Below, one piece after another: positions 26,709 through 35,664 of a stretch of 64,000 bases of DNA (position 1 is the stretch's first letter; every line of letters starts with the position of its first letter). Where the stretch lies: NCBI GenBank assembly GCA_900316285.1, contig ONCG01000007.1, positions 1-64,000 on the forward strand, in the 5' to 3' direction. Source of the stretch: an uncultured Prevotellaceae bacterium (GTDB lineage Bacteria > Bacteroidota > Bacteroidia > Bacteroidales > Bacteroidaceae). The translations under genes and the position numbers were made by a program. A model generated the notes under the pieces. That model did not search any database. It had not been told where the DNA came from and saw nothing but the letters and a program-made list of their open reading frames with translations.

Positions 26709-28268
26709 TTAGAACTTATAGCCCAGCGTTACCATCAGCTGATGACGCTTGTTGGACACGTTCACTACGTTAGCTACGTTGTCGTCTTCGCTCGTCACAT
26801 CGTCCCAATAGTTCATGAAGGGAGCGAACTCACCATCAGTTGCGCTGTACTGATAAGCAACATCGAGGTTGAAGTGACCGGTGGTATAGCCCACACCGCA
26901 TGTGATGCGATTGGTACCCTTCCAGTTGGTGTAGTCAGTAGCCGAGCTGTAGTAGCTGCCATCGCTGGCGATAGTGCCATCCTTGTAGCCTTCGAGCTTG
27001 TACATCGGGCTGACGTAGTTGTAACCGAAGCGTACAGCAATGGCGGGATCGGGCTTGTATTCCAATCCGAGCTTCAGCGTCGAAACACCCTTCAGGGTCT
27101 CCTTCGTGTGGTTGTTCATCTCACGATCGCTCTCGCTCTCATCGTAGTAGTCGCCATACCAATAGTCGTAGTAGCTGCCGGTCTTATAGCGCGAGTCGAG
27201 ATGTGCATAGTTGGCATACTCATAGCTGGCACCGAGGGCGAGGTAGTTGCCAACGGTGTGGCCGAGACTCAGGCCGAACTTCCAAGGCGTGTAGAGCTTG
27301 AACTCATAGGTCTCGCTGTTGTCAACGCTGGCACCCATGTTGTCTTGTACTCGCGTGTAGTTGCTGGACTCCATGTCATACCAGGTAGGTGTGGCAACCG
27401 AAAGACCTACACGGAACGGCGACGTCTCAACCGGACGGAAGATGACACCTGCTGTGAGACTGGCACCCGAACCATCGATCTTGCGCTCGTCGGCCACCGT
27501 CATTGCATAGTTGCCGTTGGGGCCCTGCAACTGCTCTGTGTATTCGCCATAGTGACGATAGTTGATGTCGCTCAGTCCGACGGTTAGTCCAAGATACACG
27601 CGGTCGTTGATGTTCCCGCTGATATTGAAGTCATACTGACCTACATAACCCTTGTGGGCGCGGTCGAGTGTATAGCTCGTTGCGGGATCGTAGAACCACA
27701 TGTTCTCATCTGTGTCATAGTTCAAGTTACGAGCGTAGATGTCGTCGAGTTGGTTGCACGACACATAGGGATTGCTGAAATCAGGCACACCATCTGCATT
27801 GGCAGGGAAGAGCAGGCCGTTCTTCTGTTTTGCATACGTGAGCTTGTTCTGTGATGCATTGTGCAGACCATCTGCAGCCGAGAGAATGTAGTCGAAGTTA
27901 CGGCTCTTGTGGTAATTGAAGCCGAAGTTCAGATACGAGTTCATTCCTGAGCGAGCAGAATAGACGAAGCCAATCTGGTCGAAGCTCATGTTGGTCTTGT
28001 TTCCCTCAGCAAAGTCCTGACCATCCTGCTGCGATACGATGCCAAACGATGTGCTGACAGCCGATTTGCGGAAGAGTCCGATACCAGCAGGGTTGGAAGA
28101 GATGGTCGAGATATCGGCACCGAGTGCCTCCATTGCACCACCCATACCCACATAGCGAGCCGTACCGTTCAGGTCTTGTGCCGAAACCTTTGCATTCTCG
28201 TAGGTTTCCTGTGCGAGCATAGGCACCGTTGTGAGTGCCATTGCTACAATCATCATATATTTCTTCAT
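26709..28268 (-). CDS. Outer membrane protein, OMPP1/FadL/TodX family
   Basis: The 519-residue protein has a short signal peptide (MKKYMMIVAMALTTVPMLAQ) and the N-terminal motif of the FadL/OMPP1 family (YVGMGGAMEALGADISTISSNPAGIGLFR), in which an N-terminal plug precedes a beta-barrel. The rest alternates in beta-strand fashion and ends RHQLMVTLGYKF, with a terminal Phe typical of outer-membrane barrels. FadL-type proteins pass hydrophobic compounds; the substrate here is unknown. It follows the Gly/Tyr/Trp-rich protein gene by 79 nt and is probably co-expressed. Confidence 0.9.
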   Translation of the reverse strand: MKKYMMIVAMALTTVPMLAQETYENAKVSAQDLNGTARYVGMGGAMEALGADISTISSNPAGIGLFRKSAVSTSFGIVSQQDGQDFAEGNKTNMSFDQIGFVYSARSGMNSYLNFGFNYHKSRNFDYILSAADGLHNASQNKLTYAKQKNGLLFPANADGVPDFSNPYVSCNQLDDIYARNLNYDTDENMWFYDPATSYTLDRAHKGYVGQYDFNISGNINDRVYLGLTVGLSDINYRHYGEYTEQLQGPNGNYAMTVADERKIDGSGASLTAGVIFRPVETSPFRVGLSVATPTWYDMESSNYTRVQDNMGASVDNSETYEFKLYTPWKFGLSLGHTVGNYLALGASYEYANYAHLDSRYKTGSYYDYWYGDYYDESESDREMNNHTKETLKGVSTLKLGLEYKPDPAIAVRFGYNYVSPMYKLEGYKDGTIASDGSYYSSATDYTNWKGTNRITCGVGYTTGHFNLDVAYQYSATDGEFAPFMNYWDDVTSEDDNVANVVNVSNKRHQLMVTLGYKF

Positions 28269-28347
28269 AGTTCTATCGAGTTATTATTGTCACATTATTT
28301 ATTATTAAGCCATTTCATTACTTTGCCACTTGATGACGAAGAGCGAA

Positions 28348-29358
28348 TTAGCGTCTGCCACCGAAGCCGCCGCCACCGGAGCGCGAACCACCGCCGCCAC
28401 CGCCACCAGAGCGAGAGCCGCCGAAGGTGCCGCCACCACCGCCGCCACCGCTATAGCTGCTGCCTGACGACCGCGCGGGAGCGCTGTAGCTAGGCGAAGA
28501 GCTACTATTGGACGGAGTGTAGGTAGAGCGAGATCCACCAAAGTTTCCATTCGAATTGCTATAGGAGCGGTTGCTACGTGAAACTCTGATGCCATTGTTC
28601 GACGAAGCCGTGCTGCTAGAGTTGCGAGAGCCGAAACTGCCCGAGCGCGAACCGCCAAACGTACCGCTTGAGAAGGTTCGTGAACTACCGTTGAACGTGC
28701 CACGAGGTGCGTTGTAGGAAGCAAGACCGTGATTGCGCGTGCCGCTCACGCCTGTTCCGTAGTACGTGCCACCCGGGTAGCCGCCCCAGCCGTAACCATA
28801 ATAGCCGTAATACCAAGGATCATAAGGTCCCCAACCATAATACCAGGGATAGCCGTAGTAGCCATAGTACCAGGGATCGTACCAGCCGTAGTAGCTATAG
28901 TACCAAGGATTATACCAACCCCAGTAGCCCCAGGGACGATAGCCCCAATGGCCGTAGAACCAAGGATCGTACCAGCCGTAGTAGCCATCCCAGCGGCTCA
29001 TGCGACGGCTGTAGGCATAATCCTCATCATCCTGATACTTCTGCTTGGGCGACACCCACATCGTATCCACATACGTGGAGTCGGGATAGATGCCTGTGCC
29101 AGCCTGGAATTCGATGATGTCGTTGCCAAGCGAGTCAACGCCTATCTTCTGATAGGTGCTGCGGAACTTGCCCCGGCGGTTATACTCATCGACATCACGA
29201 TTGCTGCCTACATAGTATGCAGGTTTATTTTCAACTGAGGAGCTCGTCTTCGCAACCTTCTTCGAAGGGGTGAAGTAAAGGTCGTCGTCCTGAGCCATCA
29301 TCGAGAGTGGCATCGCTCCAGCAAGGACGAAAAGCAGAAATAATTTCTTAATCTTCAT
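28348..29358 (-). CDS. Secreted low-complexity protein rich in Gly, Tyr, Trp and Ser
   Basis: The 336-residue protein has a signal peptide (to about residue 22, MMAQ) and a 100-residue acidic segment. A striking aromatic region follows (about residues 122-200), with repeated YDPW[FY]YG and YGYYGWY blocks. The rest is a Ser/Gly/Arg tail (about 205-336) ending in GGGG and RSGGGG runs. There is no known enzymatic domain. Composition suggests a surface-exposed, disordered or self-associating protein; this is inference. Tyr/Trp repeats plus Gly-rich tails occur in hypothetical Bacteroidales proteins, but I cannot name a family. It precedes the OMPP1 gene. Confidence 0.75.
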   Translation of the reverse strand: MKIKKLFLLFVLAGAMPLSMMAQDDDLYFTPSKKVAKTSSSVENKPAYYVGSNRDVDEYNRRGKFRSTYQKIGVDSLGNDIIEFQAGTGIYPDSTYVDTMWVSPKQKYQDDEDYAYSRRMSRWDGYYGWYDPWFYGHWGYRPWGYWGWYNPWYYSYYGWYDPWYYGYYGYPWYYGWGPYDPWYYGYYGYGWGGYPGGTYYGTGVSGTRNHGLASYNAPRGTFNGSSRTFSSGTFGGSRSGSFGSRNSSSTASSNNGIRVSRSNRSYSNSNGNFGGSRSTYTPSNSSSSPSYSAPARSSGSSYSGGGGGGGTFGGSRSGGGGGGGSRSGGGGFGGRR

Positions 29359-29511
29359 TTTCTTACTCCTTTTTTAATTATTATTCCGTTAATGATCTCG
29401 TTGTGAAGAGAGTTTCAGGTTCAAAGTTTCTAGTTTCAAGTTACCTTGTTATCTTGTTACTTTTTCACCTTGTTTTGGCCCTTATTTTGGTCCATTCACT
29501 CTATCACGATG

Positions 29512-29542
29512 CAAAAATACCACTATTTTTAATGCAAAATTA
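29512..29542 (-). promoter_or_regulatory. Two candidate -7 boxes for the low-complexity protein/porin unit
   Basis: Minus-strand TATTTTTG (29512-29519) and TAATTTTG (29535-29542) both match TAnnTTTG. Neither has a -33 TTTG at ideal spacing. Either would give a leader of more than 140 nt. Confidence 0.3.
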
Positions 29543-29585
29543 AGGAAAAACCCTAAACGATGATAGGTTTTTCCCTATTTTTAAC

Positions 29586-29593
29586 TAAATTTG
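29586..29593 (+). promoter_or_regulatory. Candidate -7 box for prmA
   Basis: TAAATTTG lies 23 bp before the prmA ATG at 29617. The -33 region is only T-rich. It rules out the upstream in-frame start at 29560. Confidence 0.5.
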
Positions 29594-29616
29594 CAGAGAA
29601 ATTTAACGCAAATGTC

Positions 29617-30486
29617 ATGAATTACTTCGCCGCAACCTTTAAAATCACATGCAACGAGGAGCTGTTGCAGCCTTCGCGCGAGCTGTTGGCCGACGCTTTG
29701 GCCGAAGCAGGATTTGAGTCGTTCGAGGATACCGAAGACGGCATCGTCGGTTATGTACAAACCGATTTGCTCGACAAAGTCAGACTTGAGCAAGCCATCA
29801 GCGAGTTCCCCATTAGCGAGGCAGTCATCAACTACACCATCGAGAAAGCCGAACAAAAAGACTGGAACGAGACTTGGGAGATGGAGGGCTTCGACCCGAT
29901 CTTCATCGGCGACCAATGCGTTATCTACGACGCACGCCAGCAAGGCAACACGCCCCTCTCGTCGCTCATTGCTCCCCTCCGCATCGGTATCGAGACTCGT
30001 ATGGCTTTCGGCACAGGCACACATAGCACCACCCGACTCGTTGTTGCCACGTTGCTGAAACTCGACCTGAAAGGCAAACGTGTGCTCGACTGCGGTTGTG
30101 GCACAGGTATTCTCGGCATCGTCGCCTCGAAATGTGGAGCAAAAGAGGTTGTAGGCTATGACATCGACGAATGGAGCGTTGAGAACAGTCTTCACAACGC
30201 AATGCTGAATCAGGTTGAAAACATGGAAGTGTTGCAGGGCGACTCGCGTGTGCTCTCGCATGTCAGCGGTGTTTTCAATGTGATTGTTGCCAATATCAAT
30301 CGAAACGTCCTCCTGGCTGACATGGGCCACTTCTGCGACGTGATGGCCTCCAATGGCGTTCTGATTCTCAGCGGCTTCTACGACGACGACTGCCCACAGC
30401 TCATCGGCGAGGCTACAAAACACGGTTTGCAACTCATCAGCACGTCATCTGAAAACGGCTGGTCGTGCATCGTGTTCCATAAGTAG
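29617..30486 (+). CDS. prmA: Ribosomal protein L11 methyltransferase
   Basis: PrmA trimethylates ribosomal protein L11 using S-adenosylmethionine. The 289-residue protein has the N-terminal substrate-recognition domain, the linker RMAFGTGTHSTTRL and the SAM-binding motif VLDCGCGTGILGI, then VVGYDIDEWSVEN and the NPPY-type equivalent VIVANINRNVL, all typical of PrmA. Met at 29617 (MNYFAATFKI) is chosen because the promoter -7 box precedes it. The gene is followed by a REP-like hairpin pair. Confidence 0.94.
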   Translation: MNYFAATFKITCNEELLQPSRELLADALAEAGFESFEDTEDGIVGYVQTDLLDKVRLEQAISEFPISEAVINYTIEKAEQKDWNETWEMEGFDPIFIGDQCVIYDARQQGNTPLSSLIAPLRIGIETRMAFGTGTHSTTRLVVATLLKLDLKGKRVLDCGCGTGILGIVASKCGAKEVVGYDIDEWSVENSLHNAMLNQVENMEVLQGDSRVLSHVSGVFNVIVANINRNVLLADMGHFCDVMASNGVLILSGFYDDDCPQLIGEATKHGLQLISTSSENGWSCIVFHK

Positions 30487-30530
30487 AGTTCACAAATTAA
30501 CAAGGTAATCACTAATTTTAGTAATTAAAT

Positions 30531-30607
30531 AATGTAGGGACGCGACGTGTCGCGTAACTGGAGAAGAAAAACTAAATCCATTTACGCGGCCACCGCGTCC
30601 CTACATT
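30531..30607. repeat. REP-like double-hairpin element E2
   Basis: Terminal inverted 14-mers AATGTAGGGACGCG and CGCGTCCCTACATT enclose two GC-rich hairpins, the left one reading GCGAC-GT-GTCGC. The conserved GTAACTGGAG follows the left hairpin. The right flank (ATCAGGGTCAACTT) is shared with E5. From here to 30786 I see no promoter of full consensus; TCTTTTTG at about 30748 is a one-mismatch -7 box. Confidence 0.85.
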
Positions 30608-30786
30608 ATCAGGGTCAACTTTACATTGTTTCCACTTATACAAAACTTGGGTTTTTATTCCAACCCCCAACACATAAACGACCCGTCTCCCCCACCCTTT
30701 TTAGTTAAAAACCTTTAATTCGTAAAATTTTATTAAACATTTTCAGTCTTTTTGCATCTAATGCTTAAAGATTGATTGTTACTCGC

Positions 30787-33700
30787 ATGCATTTTCGACG
30801 TCTATACACCATATTAATATTTATTCTGAGCGTGCTGCCCATAGCCGCCCAGAGAGAATCGTTGTATGGACGCGTTGTCGACAAAGCAGAAGGAAATGCT
30901 CTCGAAAAGGCTACCCTACAACTTTACAAACTCACCACGAAGCGTCAATCACAAGACACCACCTTCGTCAGCGGCGTGTTCACCGATGGCAATGGACGCT
31001 TCACTTTCTCATCGGTTTCGGCTGGTTCCTATCTGCTTAAAGCCACCTATCTGGGCTATCAGAATTACACAAAAAATCTTACGAAGGAGCGCGGACAAGC
31101 TCTTGCCGTAGGCGACATCCGGCTAGAGGCCGATGCTGTCCAACTCGACGAAGCCATCGTGACGGCCAATGTTCCCAAAATGGTGGTGAAGGACGACACC
31201 GTCGTTTATAATGCAGACGCCTTCAGCGTTCCCGAAGGGTCGGTCATTGAAGCGCTAGTGGAAATGCTTCCTGGTGCGAAGGTCGACGATAACGGCGGCA
31301 TCAGCATTAACGGCAAGAACGTGAAGAAATTCAAGATGGACGGTCGTGACTTCATGACGGGTAACAACGATGCCGTAATGAAGAACCTGCCCTCGTATGT
31401 AATTGATAAGGTGAAGGCCTACGACGAGAAGAGCGATCTCTCGCGACTGACGGGCGTCGACGACGGCAACGACGACTTTGTGCTGGAGTTTGTAACTAAG
31501 CGTAGTGCCCGCAACGGCCTGCAGATGAATCCTGACGTGGGCTACGGTACCGACCACCGATATGGAATCCGACTGACGGCTATGAAGCCGTTTGGTGCAA
31601 TGCGCTATACGTTCATGGGCAATGCCAACAACGTGAACGACCGTAACTTCTCAGGTCGTGGCGGACGAGGTCGTGGCAATGGCAACGGCCAACGTGACAC
31701 GAAAACAGCCGCCCTCGACATCAGCTACGAGAACAACAAGGACTTGAGGGTGAGCGGCCGTGTGACGTGGACGCATAGCGGTTCCGACAACTGGAGTCGC
31801 ACAGGGTCGGAGAACTTCGTCAACACGCGTGGTGGTGCCTTTTCGAACAATGTCAGCCAGAGCTATTCGCGCAACAACAGCTGGACGGGCAACATGAACC
31901 TTCAATGGACCATCGACTCGCTCACCACCCTCTCCTTCCGCCCGAACTTGAGTTTCTCGTCCAACGACAGTCGCAGTTGGCAGCGATCGGCATCGTTTAA
32001 TGCCGACCCGTTCGACTACGTCACCGACCCGCTGAGCGAGGAAGGAATTGAGAAGATGGATGAGGAGAATCTCATAGTGAACGGCCGTCAGAATAAATCG
32101 ATGGGCTACGGCGAAAACAAAAATGTCAGTTCGCAGCTGCAGCTCTACCGCCGTTTTGGCAACAAAGGTCGTAACGTAGCCATCAGTTCGAACATCAACT
32201 ATCGGGACGGCAACAACCGTAATGCCAATCTCTCGATGGTGCGACTCTACCAGACTCCCGACCGCTTCGGCAACGACTCCACCTATCAGACCAACCGCTA
32301 CACGGCTTCGCCCAGCGACAACTTTAGCTACTCGCTGGGAGCCACCTACACGGAAACTCTCTACATTTTCAAGAGGAAGCCTGAACCCGAGGACACGCTT
32401 AGCCGTGAGGGCTTCGGTCCGTTCGGTTGGGGCGGTCGTGGCGGTGGCGGCAACCGTCGGCGCGTGGGCGTTGAAGGCATCTATCTGCAGCTGAACTACA
32501 ACTTCCAGCATAGCCATCAGAAGAATGACCCGAGCACCTACGACTTCCCCGATTATAACGATGCAGCCTTTGCAGAAGTGCTGAACGGCTATCGCGATTG
32601 GACACGCCTTTTCGGCTATCTCGACAACCCCTACGAAGACTATCTCTCGACGCAGCTGAGCCGTTTTTCGGAACGTACCGAGGACAATCAGAACATCGAC
32701 CTGCAGTTGCGCGTGGTTCGTGAAAAGTATAACATGAATGTGGGCGTCTCGCTGCAGCCCCAGCACTCACACTTCGTGCAGCAGTATCTGGGCGTACCGG
32801 TCGATACCATTCGCACGGTGACCAACATCTCGCCGACGCTTAACATGCGCTATCGTTTCAATCAGCAAACCAATCTGCAGGTGACATTCCGTGGGTCTAC
32901 AAGCCAACCCAGCATTACACAGTTGCTCGACATCTATGACGATACCAACCCGCTGAGCATCAACATGGGTAACCCGGGATTGAAACCTTCGTTCACGACC
33001 AATCTGAGCACGAACTTCCAGATGCAGCGCCGTCCGACGTATGTGGAAGACAGCTTAGGCTATACCGTTCCGAAGGCGCAACGCCACTGGAGCTTCAGCA
33101 CCAATGCCAGCTTCCAACGCACGAGCAATTCCATCGGTACTGTTGTCACTTACAACGAAACAACGGGTGGACGCATCTCGCGGCCCGAGAACATTAACGG
33201 CAACTGGAACACAAGGGCAGGTGCATCGTTCAACATCGGTCTCGACACGCTGAACCGCTGGGACGTGAGCGGCTCGGTGAGTGGAAGCTACGATCATCGT
33301 GTGGGTTATGTTAACCTGAACCGAACGGCCATTCCCGATCGTAACATAACGCACACCATCAACGTTTCTCCTTCGGCATCGCTCAGCTTCCGCAACAAGT
33401 GGCTCTATCTTTCGCTCAATGCCAACACAACCTACGCACATACTGAGAACCGTCTGCAAGCATCGCGCAATCTGACAACATGGAACTTCTCGTATGGTGG
33501 AAACACACGAATCACCTTCCCTTGGGGCAGTAACATTTCCACCGATATCCACATGTTCAGCAAGCGCGGCTACAGCGACCAGACCCTCAACACCAACGAA
33601 CTCATTTGGAATGCCCAGGTATCGCATAGTTTCCTGCGTGGCAAGAAGCTCACCGTGATGCTTCAGTGGTATGACATCCTGCACGAGCAGACCAACTTCT

Positions 33701-33975
33701 CGCGAACGGTGAATGCCAACGGCTGGACCGATCGCGAGGTAAACGCCATCACCAGCTATGCGATGTTGCACGTCAGCTATCGCTTGAACCTCTTTGGCGG
33801 CAACAATAATAGAGGTGGCGACCGATTTGGCGATGGTGAGCGTCGCGGACGTTTCGGTGGCGATCGTGAAGGCGGTCGCGGAGGACAGCGTGGCGGCGGT
33901 AACCGTGGTGGATTCGGTGGCTTTGGCGGTGGTGGCGGCTTTGGAGGCGGCGGCTTCGGAGGCGGTGGCCGATAA
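30787..33975 (+). CDS. TonB-receptor-like outer membrane beta-barrel protein with RGG-like tail
   Basis: The 1062-residue protein has a signal peptide (LYTILIFILSVLPIAAQ), a carboxypeptidase-regulatory-like domain (about residues 25-110, LYGRVVDKAEGNALEKATL), and a plug-like domain (VIEALVEMLPGAKVDDNGGISINGKNVKKF). A large beta-barrel of the OMP_b-brl_3 type follows, ending MLHVSYRLNLF. About 55 further residues are almost all Gly/Arg/Phe (GGFGGFGGGGGFGGGG), and two barrel loops are also Gly/Arg-rich. No SusD partner is adjacent, so the substrate is unknown. TTG at 30772 is an alternative start. Hairpin elements flank the gene on both sides. Confidence 0.88.
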   Translation: MHFRRLYTILIFILSVLPIAAQRESLYGRVVDKAEGNALEKATLQLYKLTTKRQSQDTTFVSGVFTDGNGRFTFSSVSAGSYLLKATYLGYQNYTKNLTKERGQALAVGDIRLEADAVQLDEAIVTANVPKMVVKDDTVVYNADAFSVPEGSVIEALVEMLPGAKVDDNGGISINGKNVKKFKMDGRDFMTGNNDAVMKNLPSYVIDKVKAYDEKSDLSRLTGVDDGNDDFVLEFVTKRSARNGLQMNPDVGYGTDHRYGIRLTAMKPFGAMRYTFMGNANNVNDRNFSGRGGRGRGNGNGQRDTKTAALDISYENNKDLRVSGRVTWTHSGSDNWSRTGSENFVNTRGGAFSNNVSQSYSRNNSWTGNMNLQWTIDSLTTLSFRPNLSFSSNDSRSWQRSASFNADPFDYVTDPLSEEGIEKMDEENLIVNGRQNKSMGYGENKNVSSQLQLYRRFGNKGRNVAISSNINYRDGNNRNANLSMVRLYQTPDRFGNDSTYQTNRYTASPSDNFSYSLGATYTETLYIFKRKPEPEDTLSREGFGPFGWGGRGGGGNRRRVGVEGIYLQLNYNFQHSHQKNDPSTYDFPDYNDAAFAEVLNGYRDWTRLFGYLDNPYEDYLSTQLSRFSERTEDNQNIDLQLRVVREKYNMNVGVSLQPQHSHFVQQYLGVPVDTIRTVTNISPTLNMRYRFNQQTNLQVTFRGSTSQPSITQLLDIYDDTNPLSINMGNPGLKPSFTTNLSTNFQMQRRPTYVEDSLGYTVPKAQRHWSFSTNASFQRTSNSIGTVVTYNETTGGRISRPENINGNWNTRAGASFNIGLDTLNRWDVSGSVSGSYDHRVGYVNLNRTAIPDRNITHTINVSPSASLSFRNKWLYLSLNANTTYAHTENRLQASRNLTTWNFSYGGNTRITFPWGSNISTDIHMFSKRGYSDQTLNTNELIWNAQVSHSFLRGKKLTVMLQWYDILHEQTNFSRTVNANGWTDREVNAITSYAMLHVSYRLNLFGGNNNRGGDRFGDGERRGRFGGDREGGRGGQRGGGNRGGFGGFGGGGGFGGGGFGGGGR

Positions 33976-34005
33976 GCCAATTTAGTCATTAAAGAATTGT
34001 TTATT

Positions 34006-34083
34006 AATGTAGGGATGCGGCGTGCCGCGTTATTGGAGAAAGAAAAGCAAAAACCAATAACGGGCACGCCGTGTCCTTACATT
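34006..34083. repeat. REP-like double-hairpin element E3
   Basis: AATGTAGGGATGCGGCGTGC on the left and CCGTGTCCTTACATT on the right enclose a centre with the matched pair GTTATTGGAG / ACCAATAAC. It begins 30 bp after the stop of the barrel protein gene. Confidence 0.85.
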
Positions 34084-34181
34084 CTACAAACCTCTTGACC
34101 GATTTGCGGTAAACAAAACCTAACAATAATAGCAGTTGTTATTTGGTGATGATATAGAATTTGACCTTAAATTGTATAGTG

Positions 34182-34225
34182 TCCCCCTCGGGGGGAAAGG
34201 CTACGGGTAGGCGAGCTCTGCTCGG
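34182..34225. other. Two GC hairpins upstream of rocD
   Basis: CCCCC-TC-GGGGG (34183-34194) and CGAGC-TCT-GCTCG (34212-34224) are short perfect stems in the 370-bp region between the barrel gene and rocD. They precede the candidate promoter, so they are probably not in the rocD leader. Function unknown. Confidence 0.4.
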
Positions 34226-34303
34226 GAATCAACAGATGAGCTATTTTTCTTCCCCTTAACAAATTTTAGTAGCATTTTTGCATGATTTCTGCAAGAATAT
34301 TTG

Positions 34304-34311
34304 TATTTTTG
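34304..34311 (+). promoter_or_regulatory. Candidate -7 box for rocD
   Basis: TATTTTTG lies 40 bp before the rocD ATG. A TTTG lies at 34277-34280, 23 bp upstream, slightly too far for the consensus. Confidence 0.45.
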
Positions 34312-34351
34312 CAAAAAAAGAACCGAATCTATCAACTAAAATTATAAAAAC

Positions 34352-35605
34352 ATGACCAACGAAGCAACTATTCGCGAACAGAGCGCAAGCCAGCGCCTGA
34401 TGAATCTTGAAGAACAATATGGAGCTCACAACTATCACCCGCTGCCCGTGGTGCTGAACCGTGGTAAAGGCATTTATGTGTGGGACATAGAGGGAAAGCG
34501 CTACTTCGATTTCCTGTCGTCTTATTCGGCCGTCAATCAGGGCCATTGCCACCCGCGCATTGTCAAGGCGCTGAAGGACCAAGCCGACGTGCTCTGCCTC
34601 ACCTCACGAGCCTTCTATAACGATGCCCTTTGCGAGTACGAGAAGTTCATGCACGACTTCTTCGGCTATGATCGCATCCTTCCGATGAACACCGGTGCCG
34701 AAGGTGTTGAGACCGCTTTGAAGCTTGCCCGCCGCTGGGGTGCTGTGAAGAAAGGCATCGACAACGATAAAATCAAGGTTATTTGCTGCGATGGAAACTT
34801 CCACGGGCGCACCGTCACGGTCATCACGATGAGCAACGACCCTAGCTCGTATGCTCAGTATGGCCCGCTCACGCCAGGTTTCATACGCGTTCCTTATAAT
34901 AATATAGACGCCCTGCGCGAAGCCCTCGACAAATATGGCGATGAGGTTTGCGCCTTCATTGCTGAACCCATTCAGGGCGAGGCAGGTGTGTTCGTGCCCG
35001 ACGACGGCTATCTTAAAAAGTGCTTCGACCTCTGCCACGAGCACAACGTGTTGTTCATTGCCGACGAGGTGCAGACGGGTATTGCACGAACCGGTCGCAT
35101 GCTCTGCTGCGAGCACGATGGCATCCGTCCTGACATTGTCATCCTCGGTAAGGCTCTTGGTGGTGGTGTGCTGCCCGTTTCTGCTTGTCTGGCCGATGAT
35201 GACATCATGTTGAACATCAAACCTGGTGAACATGGCTCCACCTTTGGAGGCTTCCCACTGGCCGCACGAGTAGCCGTCGAAGCGTTGAAGGTGGTGAAGG
35301 ACGAACACTTGGTTGAGAACGCTGAGCGAATGGGACAAATCTTCCGCGAAGAAATCAAGGAGATTGACTCGCCGTTCATCGAGCAGATACGCGGTCGCGG
35401 TCTGCTGAATGCCATTGTGACGAAGCCCATTCACGGCAAAACAGCGTGGGATATTTGCCTGAAGATGATGGAAAACGGCCTGCTCGCCAAGCCCACCCAC
35501 GATCATATCATCCGTTTCGCTCCCCCACTCTGCATCAACGAGGAACAACTGCGCGAGGCCATCGCCATCATCAAGCGTTCGTTCGAAGAGATGGCCGAAG
35601 GTTAA
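34352..35605 (+). CDS. rocD: Ornithine-oxo-acid aminotransferase
   Basis: A PLP-dependent class-III aminotransferase converting ornithine and 2-oxoglutarate into glutamate-5-semialdehyde and glutamate. The 417-residue protein starts with YGAHNYHPLPVVLNRGKG, typical of ornithine aminotransferases, has NTGAEGVETALKLAR and FHGRT, and the PLP lysine is Lys267 in ILGKALGGG. It is the first of three nearby genes (rocD, ctlX, arginine deiminase) that together could take arginine to glutamate semialdehyde. The spacer to ctlX is 59 nt. Confidence 0.95.
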   Translation: MTNEATIREQSASQRLMNLEEQYGAHNYHPLPVVLNRGKGIYVWDIEGKRYFDFLSSYSAVNQGHCHPRIVKALKDQADVLCLTSRAFYNDALCEYEKFMHDFFGYDRILPMNTGAEGVETALKLARRWGAVKKGIDNDKIKVICCDGNFHGRTVTVITMSNDPSSYAQYGPLTPGFIRVPYNNIDALREALDKYGDEVCAFIAEPIQGEAGVFVPDDGYLKKCFDLCHEHNVLFIADEVQTGIARTGRMLCCEHDGIRPDIVILGKALGGGVLPVSACLADDDIMLNIKPGEHGSTFGGFPLAARVAVEALKVVKDEHLVENAERMGQIFREEIKEIDSPFIEQIRGRGLLNAIVTKPIHGKTAWDICLKMMENGLLAKPTHDHIIRFAPPLCINEEQLREAIAIIKRSFEEMAEG

Positions 35606-35664
35606 ATCACTATCTTCATTAGCTACGTAAACACATCATCGACGAAAACATAATCAGCGAAAAC

